Positions 23,013 to 32,122 of a DNA stretch of 46,472 nt are shown piece by piece. The stretch comes from Nitrospina sp. UBA6727 (GTDB taxonomy: Bacteria; Nitrospinota; Nitrospinia; Nitrospinales; VA-1). Made by a program: the position numbers and the translations under genes. The notes under the pieces are model-generated. The model was not told the DNA's origin. It saw only the letters and a list, made by a program, of their open reading frames with translations, and made no database searches. The stretch lies in NCBI GenBank assembly GCA_002454045.1, contig DKID01000033.1, positions 1 to 46,472 on the forward strand, read 5' to 3'. Position 1 is the first letter of the stretch; the number at the start of each line of letters is the position of its first letter.

Positions 23013-25406
23013 TTACGGAAATTCATCATCTCTTTCAACTTCGGTAAATTGGGGAGCTTCGACACACCGCAATCCCACGGCCAAATGCCGCTCGGCGGGG
23101 TCGAAAGAATTTCGGAAGACACATTTGGCGTGCACCAAATAATTCATCCACGACCCGCCACGCACAATCCTCTGAGTGGAATGCGCGGCGGCGTTTTTTT
23201 GCATGCACCATTCCCAGACATTGCCCGCCATATCGTAGCATCCGTAAGGGGACATCCCCTGATCTAATTCCAGCACCGAGTTTGTCTTGCACGCCATAAA
23301 GTCGCAGGTGTTTGCAAATCCTTTTTCATAACCCATTGGTTCCCCCCACGGATAAGTCTTGCCGTCTGTGCCCCGCGCCGCCTTTTCCCATTCCTGCTCA
23401 GTAGGTAATCGCAATCCCATCCAAAGGGAAAAAATCACCGCCTCATAATAATTGATGCCGATGACAGGATGATCGCTATCAAAAGAATATTGCGGAAACC
23501 TGTTGCGGTGTTGCGGGTCGAACTGCTGATACAAAGCATTGGTGACCGGAAATTTCATGATCGAAAATTCCTTCAGCATAACCAAATCCTCTTCGTCCGT
23601 CTCATCCTGATAAATAAATTTTCCGGCGGGAACCGTTGCCATTTCTCCAAATTTTTTAAGAGTTGCTCGACCGTCCTTTTCTAACCGCGCAATCTCATTA
23701 AAAAATTCACTAAGTTCGTCCAGTTTCTTCAGCGGTTCAAAATTAAAAGCATCCAGCAGCCGATGAAAATCAAGCCCATGCTTCGCAATAATTAGTTCCA
23801 GCACGCTGAATAAAATTCGACTATCGCGGTGCTCCCGCTTTAATAAACGGCTCAGCAATTTTTCCAGGTATTCGGTTTCGTTATATTGAATGACATCTTG
23901 GACGCGAACCTTTCGGCATTGGGAAAACTGGGGAAGAGTTTCCCGGCACTGGTATTTCAACAATTGCCGCGTCAGTAGAGCTTGCCCCTTCGGCAGGTCG
24001 CCCACCTCGGCCAGCGAGTTTCCCGCCAACATCACTTCTCCTTCCGCAATCAAAATATCGAACAGGTCTTTCCCAGAAACGCCGCCGGCCAAAATCTTAA
24101 TGGCTTCGTGCCATTTCTCGTCCCCGCAATTTTTGCGGACAATTTCCTTCCACGAACTGTTGCTCTTTAAATACCGCGCCGCCAAAAAATCCTGGAACGA
24201 TGGATGACGATATTCCCAACGTTGCCGCGTCTGTTGCAAAATTCCTTCCCACCACGGCGCAACGTTTCCTTCAAAGAACAAAGTCGCCTTTCCTTCCAAG
24301 ACAGATTTTTCGTAGCCCGGATCGATATCGAGGAAACGTTGCTGCCGCCCTTCCGTCATCAATTGATAAGAAATTTCGGAAAGTTGGTCGAGGCAACTTT
24401 TCACCCAGTTTTCATCCGCGGAAAGATTGGCCGACTTTAGTTTAAAGCGGAACCAAGCGGAGTAAATCTCCATCCTGTTTTTCAATCCTGCGAGGATTTC
24501 GTTTTCGGAAAGTTCGCGAATCATGCTCAGCAAAATGGGCACTTCCAAAAGTTCTGGCGTGTATAGAGCCAGATCTTTGACCCGCAAATTTTTTGAGGCT
24601 TCTCCCAGAAAAGCGGAACTATCCCGCGGATCAATTTTCTGGAAAGCCATCTGAAACGCGGCGTGCTCTCCACGCTTAACAACCGCGTCGGTGGATAGAG
24701 AACCAAAGTTAAACCCATTGCTCGCGAGCAAAACAAAATTACTGCGGAAGGCGTTATCCTCTAGAAACGATTCCATAAAAAATCGGAAACGGTCTTGAGT
24801 GTGAAGTTGATCAAATCCGTCTAACAGAAACATGCACTTGCTGCGGTTGAAGATGGAAGCAAGCGTGTTCTCAAGAAGCCCTTCATCCAAAATCAAATCG
24901 GGATTGTCTTCCTGTTCAAGCAGAACCACGTCGATGATTTCACGGTTCACCTCGCTACGAAACCGAGCAAACTCGGCACCTTCCCGCAAGTTTCCCAAAT
25001 GAAAATACACCGGAAGGGAATATATTTTGGGGGCGGGATTCTGCAGCAGCGTTTCCAAATAACATTTCAGGAAAGTGGTTTTGCCCATTCCCGACGCGGC
25101 GTCCAGCATGATCTTCAACCGATTGACGTCAAGCAAATCCTCGCTAATGATTCTCGGCGCGGGGAACACTTGCTCGAGTAAACTTTGCCGATGCATAATT
25201 GGATTGACATCCAACAAGACCAGCGGGATAAGAGTTTTGCTTCTCTTCCCTTTCGGTAAAGTTTCATCCAGCCACCGGGAAACTTTTTTCAACTGGTGCT
25301 TTCGGTAAGTATCTACAACCCACTCGATGGATTCTTCGGGGCGTTCCGGAGCCAGAGGAATTTTTCCCCCGTCAAAACCCGAAACCAGTTCTTCCTCGCC
25401 GTTCAT
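23013..25406 (-). CDS. NACHT-type STAND NTPase fused to an FGE-like (C-type-lectin fold) domain
   Basis: This protein of about 797 aa has Walker A (AASGMGKTT, about 103-112) and Walker B (FLLDGFDQL, about 192-202). The NACHT winged-helix signature YRHPSFQDFLAARYL follows, then a helical middle and a C-terminal FGE-sulfatase domain (about 585-790: LPTEQEWEKAARGTDGKTYP, YDMAGNVWEWC, RGGSW...VGLRC). NACHT proteins are signal-activated ATPases; many bacterial ones act in phage defence or signalling. Only one of the two FGE catalytic cysteines seems present, so the domain probably binds a ligand rather than making formylglycine. ATG 25406 is preferred over TTG 25415. It is convergent with the tRNA and lies downstream of cinA on the same strand. 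Role unknown. Confidence 0.85.
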   Translation of the reverse strand: MNGEEELVSGFDGGKIPLAPERPEESIEWVVDTYRKHQLKKVSRWLDETLPKGKRSKTLIPLVLLDVNPIMHRQSLLEQVFPAPRIISEDLLDVNRLKIMLDAASGMGKTTFLKCYLETLLQNPAPKIYSLPVYFHLGNLREGAEFARFRSEVNREIIDVVLLEQEDNPDLILDEGLLENTLASIFNRSKCMFLLDGFDQLHTQDRFRFFMESFLEDNAFRSNFVLLASNGFNFGSLSTDAVVKRGEHAAFQMAFQKIDPRDSSAFLGEASKNLRVKDLALYTPELLEVPILLSMIRELSENEILAGLKNRMEIYSAWFRFKLKSANLSADENWVKSCLDQLSEISYQLMTEGRQQRFLDIDPGYEKSVLEGKATLFFEGNVAPWWEGILQQTRQRWEYRHPSFQDFLAARYLKSNSSWKEIVRKNCGDEKWHEAIKILAGGVSGKDLFDILIAEGEVMLAGNSLAEVGDLPKGQALLTRQLLKYQCRETLPQFSQCRKVRVQDVIQYNETEYLEKLLSRLLKREHRDSRILFSVLELIIAKHGLDFHRLLDAFNFEPLKKLDELSEFFNEIARLEKDGRATLKKFGEMATVPAGKFIYQDETDEEDLVMLKEFSIMKFPVTNALYQQFDPQHRNRFPQYSFDSDHPVIGINYYEAVIFSLWMGLRLPTEQEWEKAARGTDGKTYPWGEPMGYEKGFANTCDFMACKTNSVLELDQGMSPYGCYDMAGNVWEWCMQKNAAAHSTQRIVRGGSWMNYLVHAKCVFRNSFDPAERHLAVGLRCVEAPQFTEVERDDEFP

Positions 25407-25527
25407 AAATGACAACCAGACGGTAGATGGTAACTATCTTCAGCCATTCGCGGAACCTTCTCTTGTTTTAATCCGATATTATCACAGTGCCGCCGTGCCA
25501 TCGGCATCACACCAACTTGTTCGGTGT

Positions 25528-26787
25528 TCATTGGATTTTTAGTCGCGCCAAATTCAAAGCAGCCTGCGCCGCGTGCTCTCTGTTTCGGCCGCGGTCATGC
25601 GTGAAAATAAATTTCTTGCAATGCGTGCCCGACCGATCATGCACCGCGATATAAGTCAAGCCAACGGGTTTGAGTTCACTACCTCCGGAAGGCCCGGCAA
25701 TTCCCGTTGCAGAAATTCCAACATCGGCGCCAGTCACGCGACAAACCCCTTGCGCCATAGCCTCGGCGACCGGCGCGCTCACCGCGCCAAACTCTTCAAT
25801 CAATCTTGGCTCCACTCCCAGACGAACCACTTTGGCGTCGTTGCTGTAGACCACAAACCCTTCCTTATAATAATCCGAACTACCCGAGACCTGCGTCAGA
25901 CGGTGCCCGATCAAACCTCCCGTGCAAGACTCCGCCGTCGCCAGGGTCAATGATTTCTTCCGCAACAAGCCGCCGACTTTTTCCTCAAGCGTCTCTTCGT
26001 CCTTGCCATAAATATAATTGGACAGGCGTTGCGCCAGAAAACTTTCCGCTTCATCCAGACGAAGTTCTCCTTCCTGCTTAGACTTCGCCAACACTGAAAT
26101 GCGGACGCGGACACCAAGATGCGAAGGCAAAGAGGCTATCGTCGTTTTTTCCTGCAATGCTTTTAACGAGCCCACTTTTGTCCACAAGTCCGCTTCGGTA
26201 AGTCCGACGGTCTTTATCAAACGGTGCAAGAAAAATTTTTCCCCGCGACTGGCCATTTCCGGACCGACATATTTTTCGAACAAGTGTTGCATCTCCATCG
26301 GAACGCCTGGCAGGGAAAACAAAATACTTTTCCCTTTCAGCATTTTGAATCCGGGCGCGGTGCCTTTTTCGTTATAAAGGACTTCCGCTTTTTCGGGCAC
26401 CTCGCACTGACTTCTCACGCTCGCGGGAACTTCTTGCCCTTGGCCGCGATTCCGAAACATTGCGTCCAACATTGCGGCGACTTTGGAATCTTTTTTCAAA
26501 CCGCATTCAAAAAATTTTAGCAGAACGGATTTGGTGATGTCGTCATGCGTAGCCCCCAAGCCTCCAGTCAGAACAACCCACTCCGCACGTTGCAGAGCAA
26601 GTTTCACGCAATCCTCAATGACGGAAGCCGCGTCGCCCACGGCAGTTATGCGGGAAACCTCTATCCCAAATTCATGAATCCGCGCGCCCAGATATTGCGA
26701 GTTTTTATCCGCAATCAAGCCGCTGATTATTTCGTCCCCAATCACCACCAGTTCGGCGCGAGGAGATTTTGAGTCACCGAAAATCAT
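25528..26787 (-). CDS. cinA: CinA family protein (molybdopterin-binding-like domain plus NMN amidohydrolase domain)
   Basis: This 419-aa, two-domain protein has an N-terminal MoaB/MogA-like domain with VVIGDEIISGLIADKNSQYL and LTGGLGATHDDITK. The C-terminal CinA domain has AESCTGGLIGHRLTQVSGSS and ISATGIAGPSGGS. The C-terminal domain in related proteins deamidates NMN in the pyridine-nucleotide salvage cycle; the N-terminal domain can be an ADP-ribose pyrophosphatase. The family is also named competence/damage-inducible, but recA is not adjacent. Confidence 0.94.
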   Translation of the reverse strand: MIFGDSKSPRAELVVIGDEIISGLIADKNSQYLGARIHEFGIEVSRITAVGDAASVIEDCVKLALQRAEWVVLTGGLGATHDDITKSVLLKFFECGLKKDSKVAAMLDAMFRNRGQGQEVPASVRSQCEVPEKAEVLYNEKGTAPGFKMLKGKSILFSLPGVPMEMQHLFEKYVGPEMASRGEKFFLHRLIKTVGLTEADLWTKVGSLKALQEKTTIASLPSHLGVRVRISVLAKSKQEGELRLDEAESFLAQRLSNYIYGKDEETLEEKVGGLLRKKSLTLATAESCTGGLIGHRLTQVSGSSDYYKEGFVVYSNDAKVVRLGVEPRLIEEFGAVSAPVAEAMAQGVCRVTGADVGISATGIAGPSGGSELKPVGLTYIAVHDRSGTHCKKFIFTHDRGRNREHAAQAALNLARLKIQ

Positions 26788-27036
26788 GAGCCACCTAAGC
26801 TAAAAAAACATGCTCGAGTATTCTACCTTCACGATGTTCAAGTACGAACAAAGATAATACTCGCCGCCAAACTTCCCCCTAGAGGATGCGTGCCCGCCTT
26901 GCTATAATTGAAGACGAAGCACTTTGCGACCCAGCCAAAAAGTTCACCACTGCCGCGCAATAGTTTTCAACCCTTTTAATCACCCGCCCGCGAGAGGCAC
27001 ACCGAATCGTTTTTGGTTCGGGCATTTTTTAGCACG

Positions 27037-28269
27037 ATGATTTTTGAATTCAAACAGAGACATTCCTCTCTGACTCCTGATGAAATCACGCAGAAAACTT
27101 ATAAATGTGATTTGTGGCGGGGAGGGTTTGAAGGGGTGCTTTCTTCTGGCGCCCAAACTTTCTGTTTGTTTATAGCCATCCGATATTTCGATGCGGGGCA
27201 ACTCACTAAATCTTTGATCGCCGCCGCGCCCTTCATCGGAATGTTCCTCTCCATGTTTTTATTACATTACGCCTCCGCCACCAACTGGGGAAAATCGACA
27301 TGGGGCGCTCTTCCATCAATCGCCACGGGAGCCTGCCTTTTGATTTCCGCATGGACTACATCCGCGTATCTGTTCGCGTTTTTTGTAATCGCCGCCTACG
27401 TTTGCCGCGGCACTCTGTTTCCCTTCATCACTGATATTTATGGAGACAATTATCCGTTGCGTCGGCGCGCAACATTCTTCTCGAAATCTTTGCTCTTGTC
27501 AGTAGGAGTGGCCGCCCTGTCCGGTTTCATCGGGTCTTCCATCCTGCAAAAGAACATCGAGTATTACCCGCTCATCTTTACCTTTCTGAGTTTCTGCGCA
27601 TTTTCCAAAGCCGTCGCCATCTATTGCATACCGTCAAAAAAAGTGGATAAGAGTCCGCACGGAAATCCTTTCGGGAACATGAAATACGCTTGGCTAGATC
27701 GTTCCTTCGGCTATGTTTTATTGACCTGGTTCATCATGGGATTTGCCAATTTATGGACACTCCCGTTGCGAGTGGATTATATCACCTCGCCGCGATGGGG
27801 CATCGAAGGGTCGGCAATTTTCGTCGCCATGATTATTACGGTCATTCCCGAAACCGTGCGCATGCTTCTCATTCCATTCTGGGCAAGACTGTTTGACAAA
27901 ATGAACTTCGTGATTCTTCGGATGATCTTGAATATGTTTTTTGCCAGCGGCGTCCTGATGTTTTTCGTCAGCTCCAACACATGGGTCATCGGAGTCGGCT
28001 CCATTTTGATAGGAGTTGCTTTCGCCGGCGGTAGCATCGCCTGGAACCTGTGGGTCACCCGATACGCCCCGCCGGGGAAAGTCGGCGCTTACATGTCGGT
28101 GCACGTCAGTTTGACGGGCATCCGCGGCACCTTCGGTCCGCTGATAGGTTACTGGGCAGTCGGTTTGATGGGCGCGCAAAACATCGGCATCCTGTCCTTC
28201 GCGATGATGCTCATCGCAACCTTGATGCTCATCCCGGAAATCAAACACGGGAAAGGGGGCACCGCATGA
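27037..28269 (+). CDS. Major facilitator superfamily transporter
   Basis: This inner-membrane protein of about 410 aa has about 12 hydrophobic helices in two halves joined by a charged loop (near residue 205, PSKKVDKSPHG). The N-terminal 20 residues are hydrophilic. The conserved DIYGDNYPLRRRATFFSKS loop resembles the loop 2-3/4-5 motifs of MFS carriers. ATG 27037 is preferred over TTG 27013. Substrate unknown. The 249-nt upstream gap has no other gene that I can see. Confidence 0.85.
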   Translation: MIFEFKQRHSSLTPDEITQKTYKCDLWRGGFEGVLSSGAQTFCLFIAIRYFDAGQLTKSLIAAAPFIGMFLSMFLLHYASATNWGKSTWGALPSIATGACLLISAWTTSAYLFAFFVIAAYVCRGTLFPFITDIYGDNYPLRRRATFFSKSLLLSVGVAALSGFIGSSILQKNIEYYPLIFTFLSFCAFSKAVAIYCIPSKKVDKSPHGNPFGNMKYAWLDRSFGYVLLTWFIMGFANLWTLPLRVDYITSPRWGIEGSAIFVAMIITVIPETVRMLLIPFWARLFDKMNFVILRMILNMFFASGVLMFFVSSNTWVIGVGSILIGVAFAGGSIAWNLWVTRYAPPGKVGAYMSVHVSLTGIRGTFGPLIGYWAVGLMGAQNIGILSFAMMLIATLMLIPEIKHGKGGTA

Positions 28270-28384
28270 CGGCGACCCTTTGCCATCTTCACTCCGCGTT
28301 TGCGCAGACTTGAACTAAAACTAAAAAATTGTTATAAAAGTTTTTCAAAGCTTTAAATCGGTTCCGAAACTGGGAGACATTTTT

Positions 28385-28903
28385 TTGAGCAAACCTTTGG
28401 TCGGCATTATGATGGGAAGCGATTCAGACTTTGCGGTAATGGAAGAAGCCAGCAAAGTGCTGGACCAATTCAACGTGCGTCACGATGTCTTGGTCACCTC
28501 CGCCCACCGTTCCCCAGAAAGAACTCGGAAGTACGTTCAAGGAGCCAAACGCCGCGGTATCCGGGTGATGATCGCCGGTGCCGGGGGCGCGGCACATCTC
28601 GCCGGCGTGGTGGCGGCAGAAACCCATCTCCCCGTAATCGGCGTTCCCATCAACTCCACCCCACTCAACGGCCTCGACTCCCTCCTGTCAACCGCGCAAA
28701 TGCCGGGAGGAGTTCCAGTGGCCGCCGTCGGGATTGGAAAATCCGGCGCCAAAAACGCTGGCTTGTTAGCCGTGCAAATTCTTGCTTTGTCCGATGAAAA
28801 ACTCGCGAGTCAACTCATAAAGTACAAAAAGGAACAAGCGAAATCCGTCGCGCAAAAAAGCAAAAAACTTAAGACCAGCCATGCCGCAAATTTTGAAAGT
28901 TGA
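28385..28903 (+). CDS. purE: 5-(carboxyamino)imidazole ribonucleotide mutase
   Basis: This 172-aa enzyme of purine synthesis moves the carboxyl group of N5-CAIR to give CAIR. Class I signatures are present: MGSDSDFAVMEEA, SAHRSPERTRKYV, AGAGGAAHLAGVVA and the GVPINST...GLDSLLS loop. TTG start at 28385 with GGGAGA upstream. purK is not next to it. The 3' end overlaps the tsaC start by 23 nt, so translation is coupled. Confidence 0.96.
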   Translation: MSKPLVGIMMGSDSDFAVMEEASKVLDQFNVRHDVLVTSAHRSPERTRKYVQGAKRRGIRVMIAGAGGAAHLAGVVAAETHLPVIGVPINSTPLNGLDSLLSTAQMPGGVPVAAVGIGKSGAKNAGLLAVQILALSDEKLASQLIKYKKEQAKSVAQKSKKLKTSHAANFES

Positions 28904-29555
28904 CCGCGGTGGCGGTGATGAAATAGAAACCGTTTCCGCCAACGCACGAACCGTTCTTGATGCGGGCGGAGTGATCGCGTTTCCCACCGACACTTTTTAC
29001 GGGTTGGGGGCGGACCCTTGCAACCGCGAAGCCGTCGACAAAATCTTTGAACTGAAGGGCCGCGAAAAAAATAAGCCGCTGATTCTGTTGATAAGTTCAA
29101 AAAGCCAACTAGAAACAATGGTGAAAGAAATTACTCCGACCCATTTCGCCTTGATGCAAAAATTCTGGCCGGGACCGTTGACCCTTCTTTTTGAACCCGG
29201 CTCCGTTATCCCCAACAATGTGTCGGCGCGGTCAAACCGCGTGGGGATTAGGCAACCCGGGAACACCGTGACACGCGATTTGATTTCCGCCATCGGCAAG
29301 CCCATCACCGCGCCCAGCGCAAACCCATCTGGGGAGAGTCCGCCCGTCACGGCGCAACAAGTGCAACAATTTTTTGGGAGCAAGGTGGACTTGATTATTG
29401 ACGGCGGCGCTTGCCGAGGGGGGGAAGCTTCGACCATTGTTGACGCGGCGGAAATGTCTGCCCAACTTGTTCGGCGCGGCGCGGTCGCATTTTCAGAAAT
29501 CGAAACGGCGCTTCGTGACGCCGCCAACACCGTTCATTCGGAGGTGACGGGATGA
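28881..29555 (+). CDS. Threonylcarbamoyl-AMP synthase (Sua5/YciO/YrdC family)
   Basis: This 224-aa protein makes threonylcarbamoyl-AMP from Thr, bicarbonate and ATP for the t6A37 tRNA modification. Motifs are present: GGVIAFPTDTFYGLGADP, KGREKNKPLILLI, FWPGPLTLLF and APSANPSGESP. It lacks the extra C-terminal Sua5 domain, so it is of the short (TsaC-like) kind. It overlaps purE at the 5' end and acpS by 4 nt (ATGA) at the 3' end, a tight operon. Confidence 0.93.
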   Translation: MPQILKVDRGGGDEIETVSANARTVLDAGGVIAFPTDTFYGLGADPCNREAVDKIFELKGREKNKPLILLISSKSQLETMVKEITPTHFALMQKFWPGPLTLLFEPGSVIPNNVSARSNRVGIRQPGNTVTRDLISAIGKPITAPSANPSGESPPVTAQQVQQFFGSKVDLIIDGGACRGGEASTIVDAAEMSAQLVRRGAVAFSEIETALRDAANTVHSEVTG

Positions 29556-29923
29556 TTTATGGAATCGGCTTGGACATCATAGAAATAAGGCGGATAAAAA
29601 AGTCTTTGGAAAAATATTCCCTCCGCTTCAAAAATAAAATATTCACCGACACGGAAATTGATTATTGTCAATCCCAAGCGGACCCGGGCAAACATTTCGC
29701 CGCGCGGTTCGCCGTTAAGGAAGCGGTTTCCAAAAGCCTAGGTATCGGCATCAGCGTTGGATTCAAAAACATCGAAGTCGTGAACCATGATTCGGGGAAA
29801 CCCATCGTCAGAATGATTGGACGAGGAAAAAAGTTGTTCCAAAAGTTGAACCTCAAATCTATTCACGTCTCCATTTCGCATGACCAACATTACGCCATCG
29901 CCCACGCCATCGCCGAACAATAA
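29552..29923 (+). CDS. acpS: Holo-[acyl-carrier-protein] synthase
   Basis: This 123-aa phosphopantetheinyl transferase activates acyl carrier protein for lipid synthesis. Motifs are GIGLDIIEIRRI with the Mg-binding Asp, RFAVKEAVSKSLG and the C-terminal VSISHDQHYAIAHAI. Length is normal. The ATG overlaps the tsaC stop (ATGA). Confidence 0.95.
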   Translation: MIYGIGLDIIEIRRIKKSLEKYSLRFKNKIFTDTEIDYCQSQADPGKHFAARFAVKEAVSKSLGIGISVGFKNIEVVNHDSGKPIVRMIGRGKKLFQKLNLKSIHVSISHDQHYAIAHAIAEQ

Positions 29924-29943
29924 CTCCGCGCGAACCCGAATCA

Positions 29944-30867
29944 TTGAAATCGCTACGGCATTTTCTGGAATACATTCTTTTTAACTTGCTACTATTGCTG
30001 GTGCAACCCATGTCTCAGCAATTGGTGGTGAAGTTGGGGAACAGATTGGGCGGTCTGTTTTTTTTCTTTTCAGGAAAGCGTAAACGTTTCGCAAAAATTA
30101 ATCTCGGCATTATTTTTGCAGATTCAAAATCCCCCGACGAAAAAAATAAAATCATCAAGAAGTCATTCCAGAACCTGGCAGTTTCAGCTTTGCAATGTCT
30201 TTGGGTTACCCGCGACACCGAACACCGCGTTCGAAAACTCATCGAGGAAGAACCTACCGGGCTGGACATATTGCGACAGTGTCTGAAAAAAAATAAAGGG
30301 ATATTTTTTCTAGCCGCGCATTATGGCAACTGGGAAATCATGGGATTGTTGCACGGTTATTTGGGCATCTGTCCGCTTTCTTCCATCGTGCGAAAACTGA
30401 ACAATCCCTATCTGGACAAAGCCGCCAAAAATTTTCGCACTCTTTCTGGAAACAAAATTTTTTATCGCGGCGAGTCCCCTTTGAAAATTGTGAGGGAACT
30501 TAAAAACAACGGCGGTGTCGCGGTGATGATGGATCAGAATGCGTCGAAGGGCGGAGTCTTCGTCGATTTTTTTGGCAAGAAGGCAGCAACTCCGCGGTCG
30601 CTGGCGTTGTTGAGTTATCGTTCCGGCACGCCCGTCCTTCCTCTATTCTGTCATCCTACGGGCAAAGGAACCTATCGCATTGAGTATGGACCGGAAATCC
30701 AATTTGAAAAATCCGACAGCAAGAAAAATGATATTTTGAAATGGACTCGCCAATGCGAACTGATCATAGAAAATGTTGTCAGAGAAAATCCCGCGTTCTG
30801 GATGTGCGGTCATCGTCGCTGGAAGACCCGTCCGCCGGAAGAAAAAGGAACCAGGATTTACCGATGA
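29944..30867 (+). CDS. Lipid A biosynthesis lauroyl/myristoyl acyltransferase (LpxL/HtrB family)
   Basis: This 307-aa inner-membrane acyltransferase has one N-terminal hydrophobic segment and the catalytic HX4E motif in AAHYGNWEIMG. It also carries DQNASKGGVFVDFFGKKA, typical of LpxL-type enzymes that acylate Kdo2-lipid IVA. The start is TTG at 29944, 20 nt after acpS; no earlier ATG keeps the family N-terminus. Its stop is 2 nt from that of the convergent MinD-like gene. With kdsD it indicates that this cell makes LPS. Confidence 0.9.
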   Translation: MKSLRHFLEYILFNLLLLLVQPMSQQLVVKLGNRLGGLFFFFSGKRKRFAKINLGIIFADSKSPDEKNKIIKKSFQNLAVSALQCLWVTRDTEHRVRKLIEEEPTGLDILRQCLKKNKGIFFLAAHYGNWEIMGLLHGYLGICPLSSIVRKLNNPYLDKAAKNFRTLSGNKIFYRGESPLKIVRELKNNGGVAVMMDQNASKGGVFVDFFGKKAATPRSLALLSYRSGTPVLPLFCHPTGKGTYRIEYGPEIQFEKSDSKKNDILKWTRQCELIIENVVRENPAFWMCGHRRWKTRPPEEKGTRIYR

Positions 30868-30869
30868 CA

Positions 30870-31367
30870 TCAGCCCACGAATAGGCTCCGCCAAAAATAA
30901 AGTTGGCTCTCTTCGCGCAGCAAGGCGGCGGGTTTCTCCTTGGAAATTTTTTCCGCCAATTCGTTAAGACACCTACTGAATTTTGAAAAAGGGTATAACT
31001 CTAAAAATACTTTTTGCTGCCGCACCGCCTTGGGGACATTCGCGTCGTGAAGAATATAACCCAGGTATTCAACGAAGACATCTTTGAGAAACCGGTCCGT
31101 CACCGCCATCAAATTACGACAAACCCCTTGCGCTTCTCGCTCCGAACTTACCGAATTGATGACCACCCTGAAACGTTTTTGCGCGTGTTTATTGTGAAGG
31201 ATTTTCATCAGCGCGTAAACATTAGTCAGGGAGGTGGGTTCCGTGGTGGCGATGAGAATCGTCTCGTGGGCGGCGGCGCAGAAGTAGGTGGCATCGGCGG
31301 AGATGCCGGCGGCGGTATCGAAAATTAAAAAGTCGTATCCCCGGCTGACGCGATCCAACTCGTCCAT
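30870..31367 (-). CDS. MinD/ParA-like ATPase, C-terminal part (separated by frameshift)
   Basis: This 165-aa open frame carries the second half of a MinD/FlhG-type ATPase: YDFLIFDTAAGISADATYF (Walker B/switch II region), TEPTSLTNVYALMKIL, RVVINSV and a C-terminal domain ending near 30870. It is the direct continuation, one frame over, of the 31373-31696 fragment. An ATG at 31367 exists, but the fragment would lack the P-loop and could not work alone. Confidence 0.8.
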   Translation of the reverse strand: MDELDRVSRGYDFLIFDTAAGISADATYFCAAAHETILIATTEPTSLTNVYALMKILHNKHAQKRFRVVINSVSSEREAQGVCRNLMAVTDRFLKDVFVEYLGYILHDANVPKAVRQQKVFLELYPFSKFSRCLNELAEKISKEKPAALLREESQLYFWRSLFVG

Positions 31368-31372
31368 GAGAA

Positions 31373-31696
31373 CTATTTTTTTTCCGACGACAACTGCGTC
31401 AATTCCTGAAGACCATCCCCGGCGGGCAGTATGTGGACATCCGCGGGACCGCGAAGAATAATATCCTCCACGTTAGACTTGCCGGTCAACACGTGTCCGA
31501 TGTGCTTTTGCGGAGTCAATCCTAACAGGATGTCGATGTTGTTCAATCCGAAATTGGCGTCCACGACGAGTACCTTCCGTCCTTTTTTGGACAAGGCATA
31601 AGCCAAGTTGGCGACGAAGTTAGTTTTGCCGACGCCACCTTTTCCGCTACCGACTGCCAAGACTCTCAGATTTGCTCCCATTTTTTCGTGTGCCAT
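31373..31696 (-). CDS. MinD/ParA-like ATPase, N-terminal part (stop after an A8 run)
   Basis: This 107-aa frame has the deviant Walker A motif GSGKGGVGKTNF (about 17-28) and DANFGLNNIDILLG, as in MinD/FlhG (YlxH) ATPases that place flagella or septa. It ends at TAG directly after G-A8 (LSSEKK-stop). Adding one A, or a -1 shift on the run, joins it to the downstream frame and gives a normal protein of about 275 aa. No flagellar genes are adjacent. Confidence 0.8.
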   Translation of the reverse strand: MAHEKMGANLRVLAVGSGKGGVGKTNFVANLAYALSKKGRKVLVVDANFGLNNIDILLGLTPQKHIGHVLTGKSNVEDIILRGPADVHILPAGDGLQELTQLSSEKK

Positions 31697-32032
31697 TTTT
31701 CATACGCCATTCTTTTGCAGTGACCGAATGATTGCAAGTGCGCGCCACGGTCGTTCAATTTATCTTGATGCCAGTTAAAAATCAAACCCATTGCCGGCGT
31801 CGTTCTTACTTGGCTGTTTCCAAATTTTCGAGAACCGCGGGCGGAAAGAAAACATCACTCCTTGATACATTTTGTGGCAATTTTTGACGCCGTCGCTTAC
31901 CGGCTAAACAATCCATTTCCGCCAACCCGCACCTTCTCACCTATTTCGTAGCGACTAAAAATTTATATTTAACCCTTGTTATTAAAGCAGTTATCTGGTT
32001 TACTTCCGTTTATAGACTTTATTTTTTCACAT

Positions 32033-32048
32033 TGGCACGGAAATTGAA
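32033..32048 (+). promoter_or_regulatory. Candidate sigma-54 promoter of the outer-membrane protein gene
   Basis: TGGCAC, 5 nt, then TTGAA matches the -24/-12 consensus TGGCAC-N5-TTGCW except for one base in the -12 element. It lies about 75 nt upstream of the ATG at 32123, in a 426-nt gene-free gap (31697-32122) that shows nothing else convincing. A chance match cannot be excluded. Confidence 0.35.
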
Positions 32049-32122
32049 CTTGTACAAAATGAGGTCGTTTGAAAATAACTGCGACAGCCAGCACGAAAAC
32101 CAAATAGAAAGGAAAAACCTGT

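Noticed and set aside
23013..23200. Diversity-generating retroelement variable region in the FGE domain
   Set aside because: No reverse transcriptase or template repeat seen in the window.
22926..23267. 113-aa plus-strand frame after the tRNA
   Set aside because: Its first part is the terminator hairpin and the rest is antisense to the NACHT-FGE gene.
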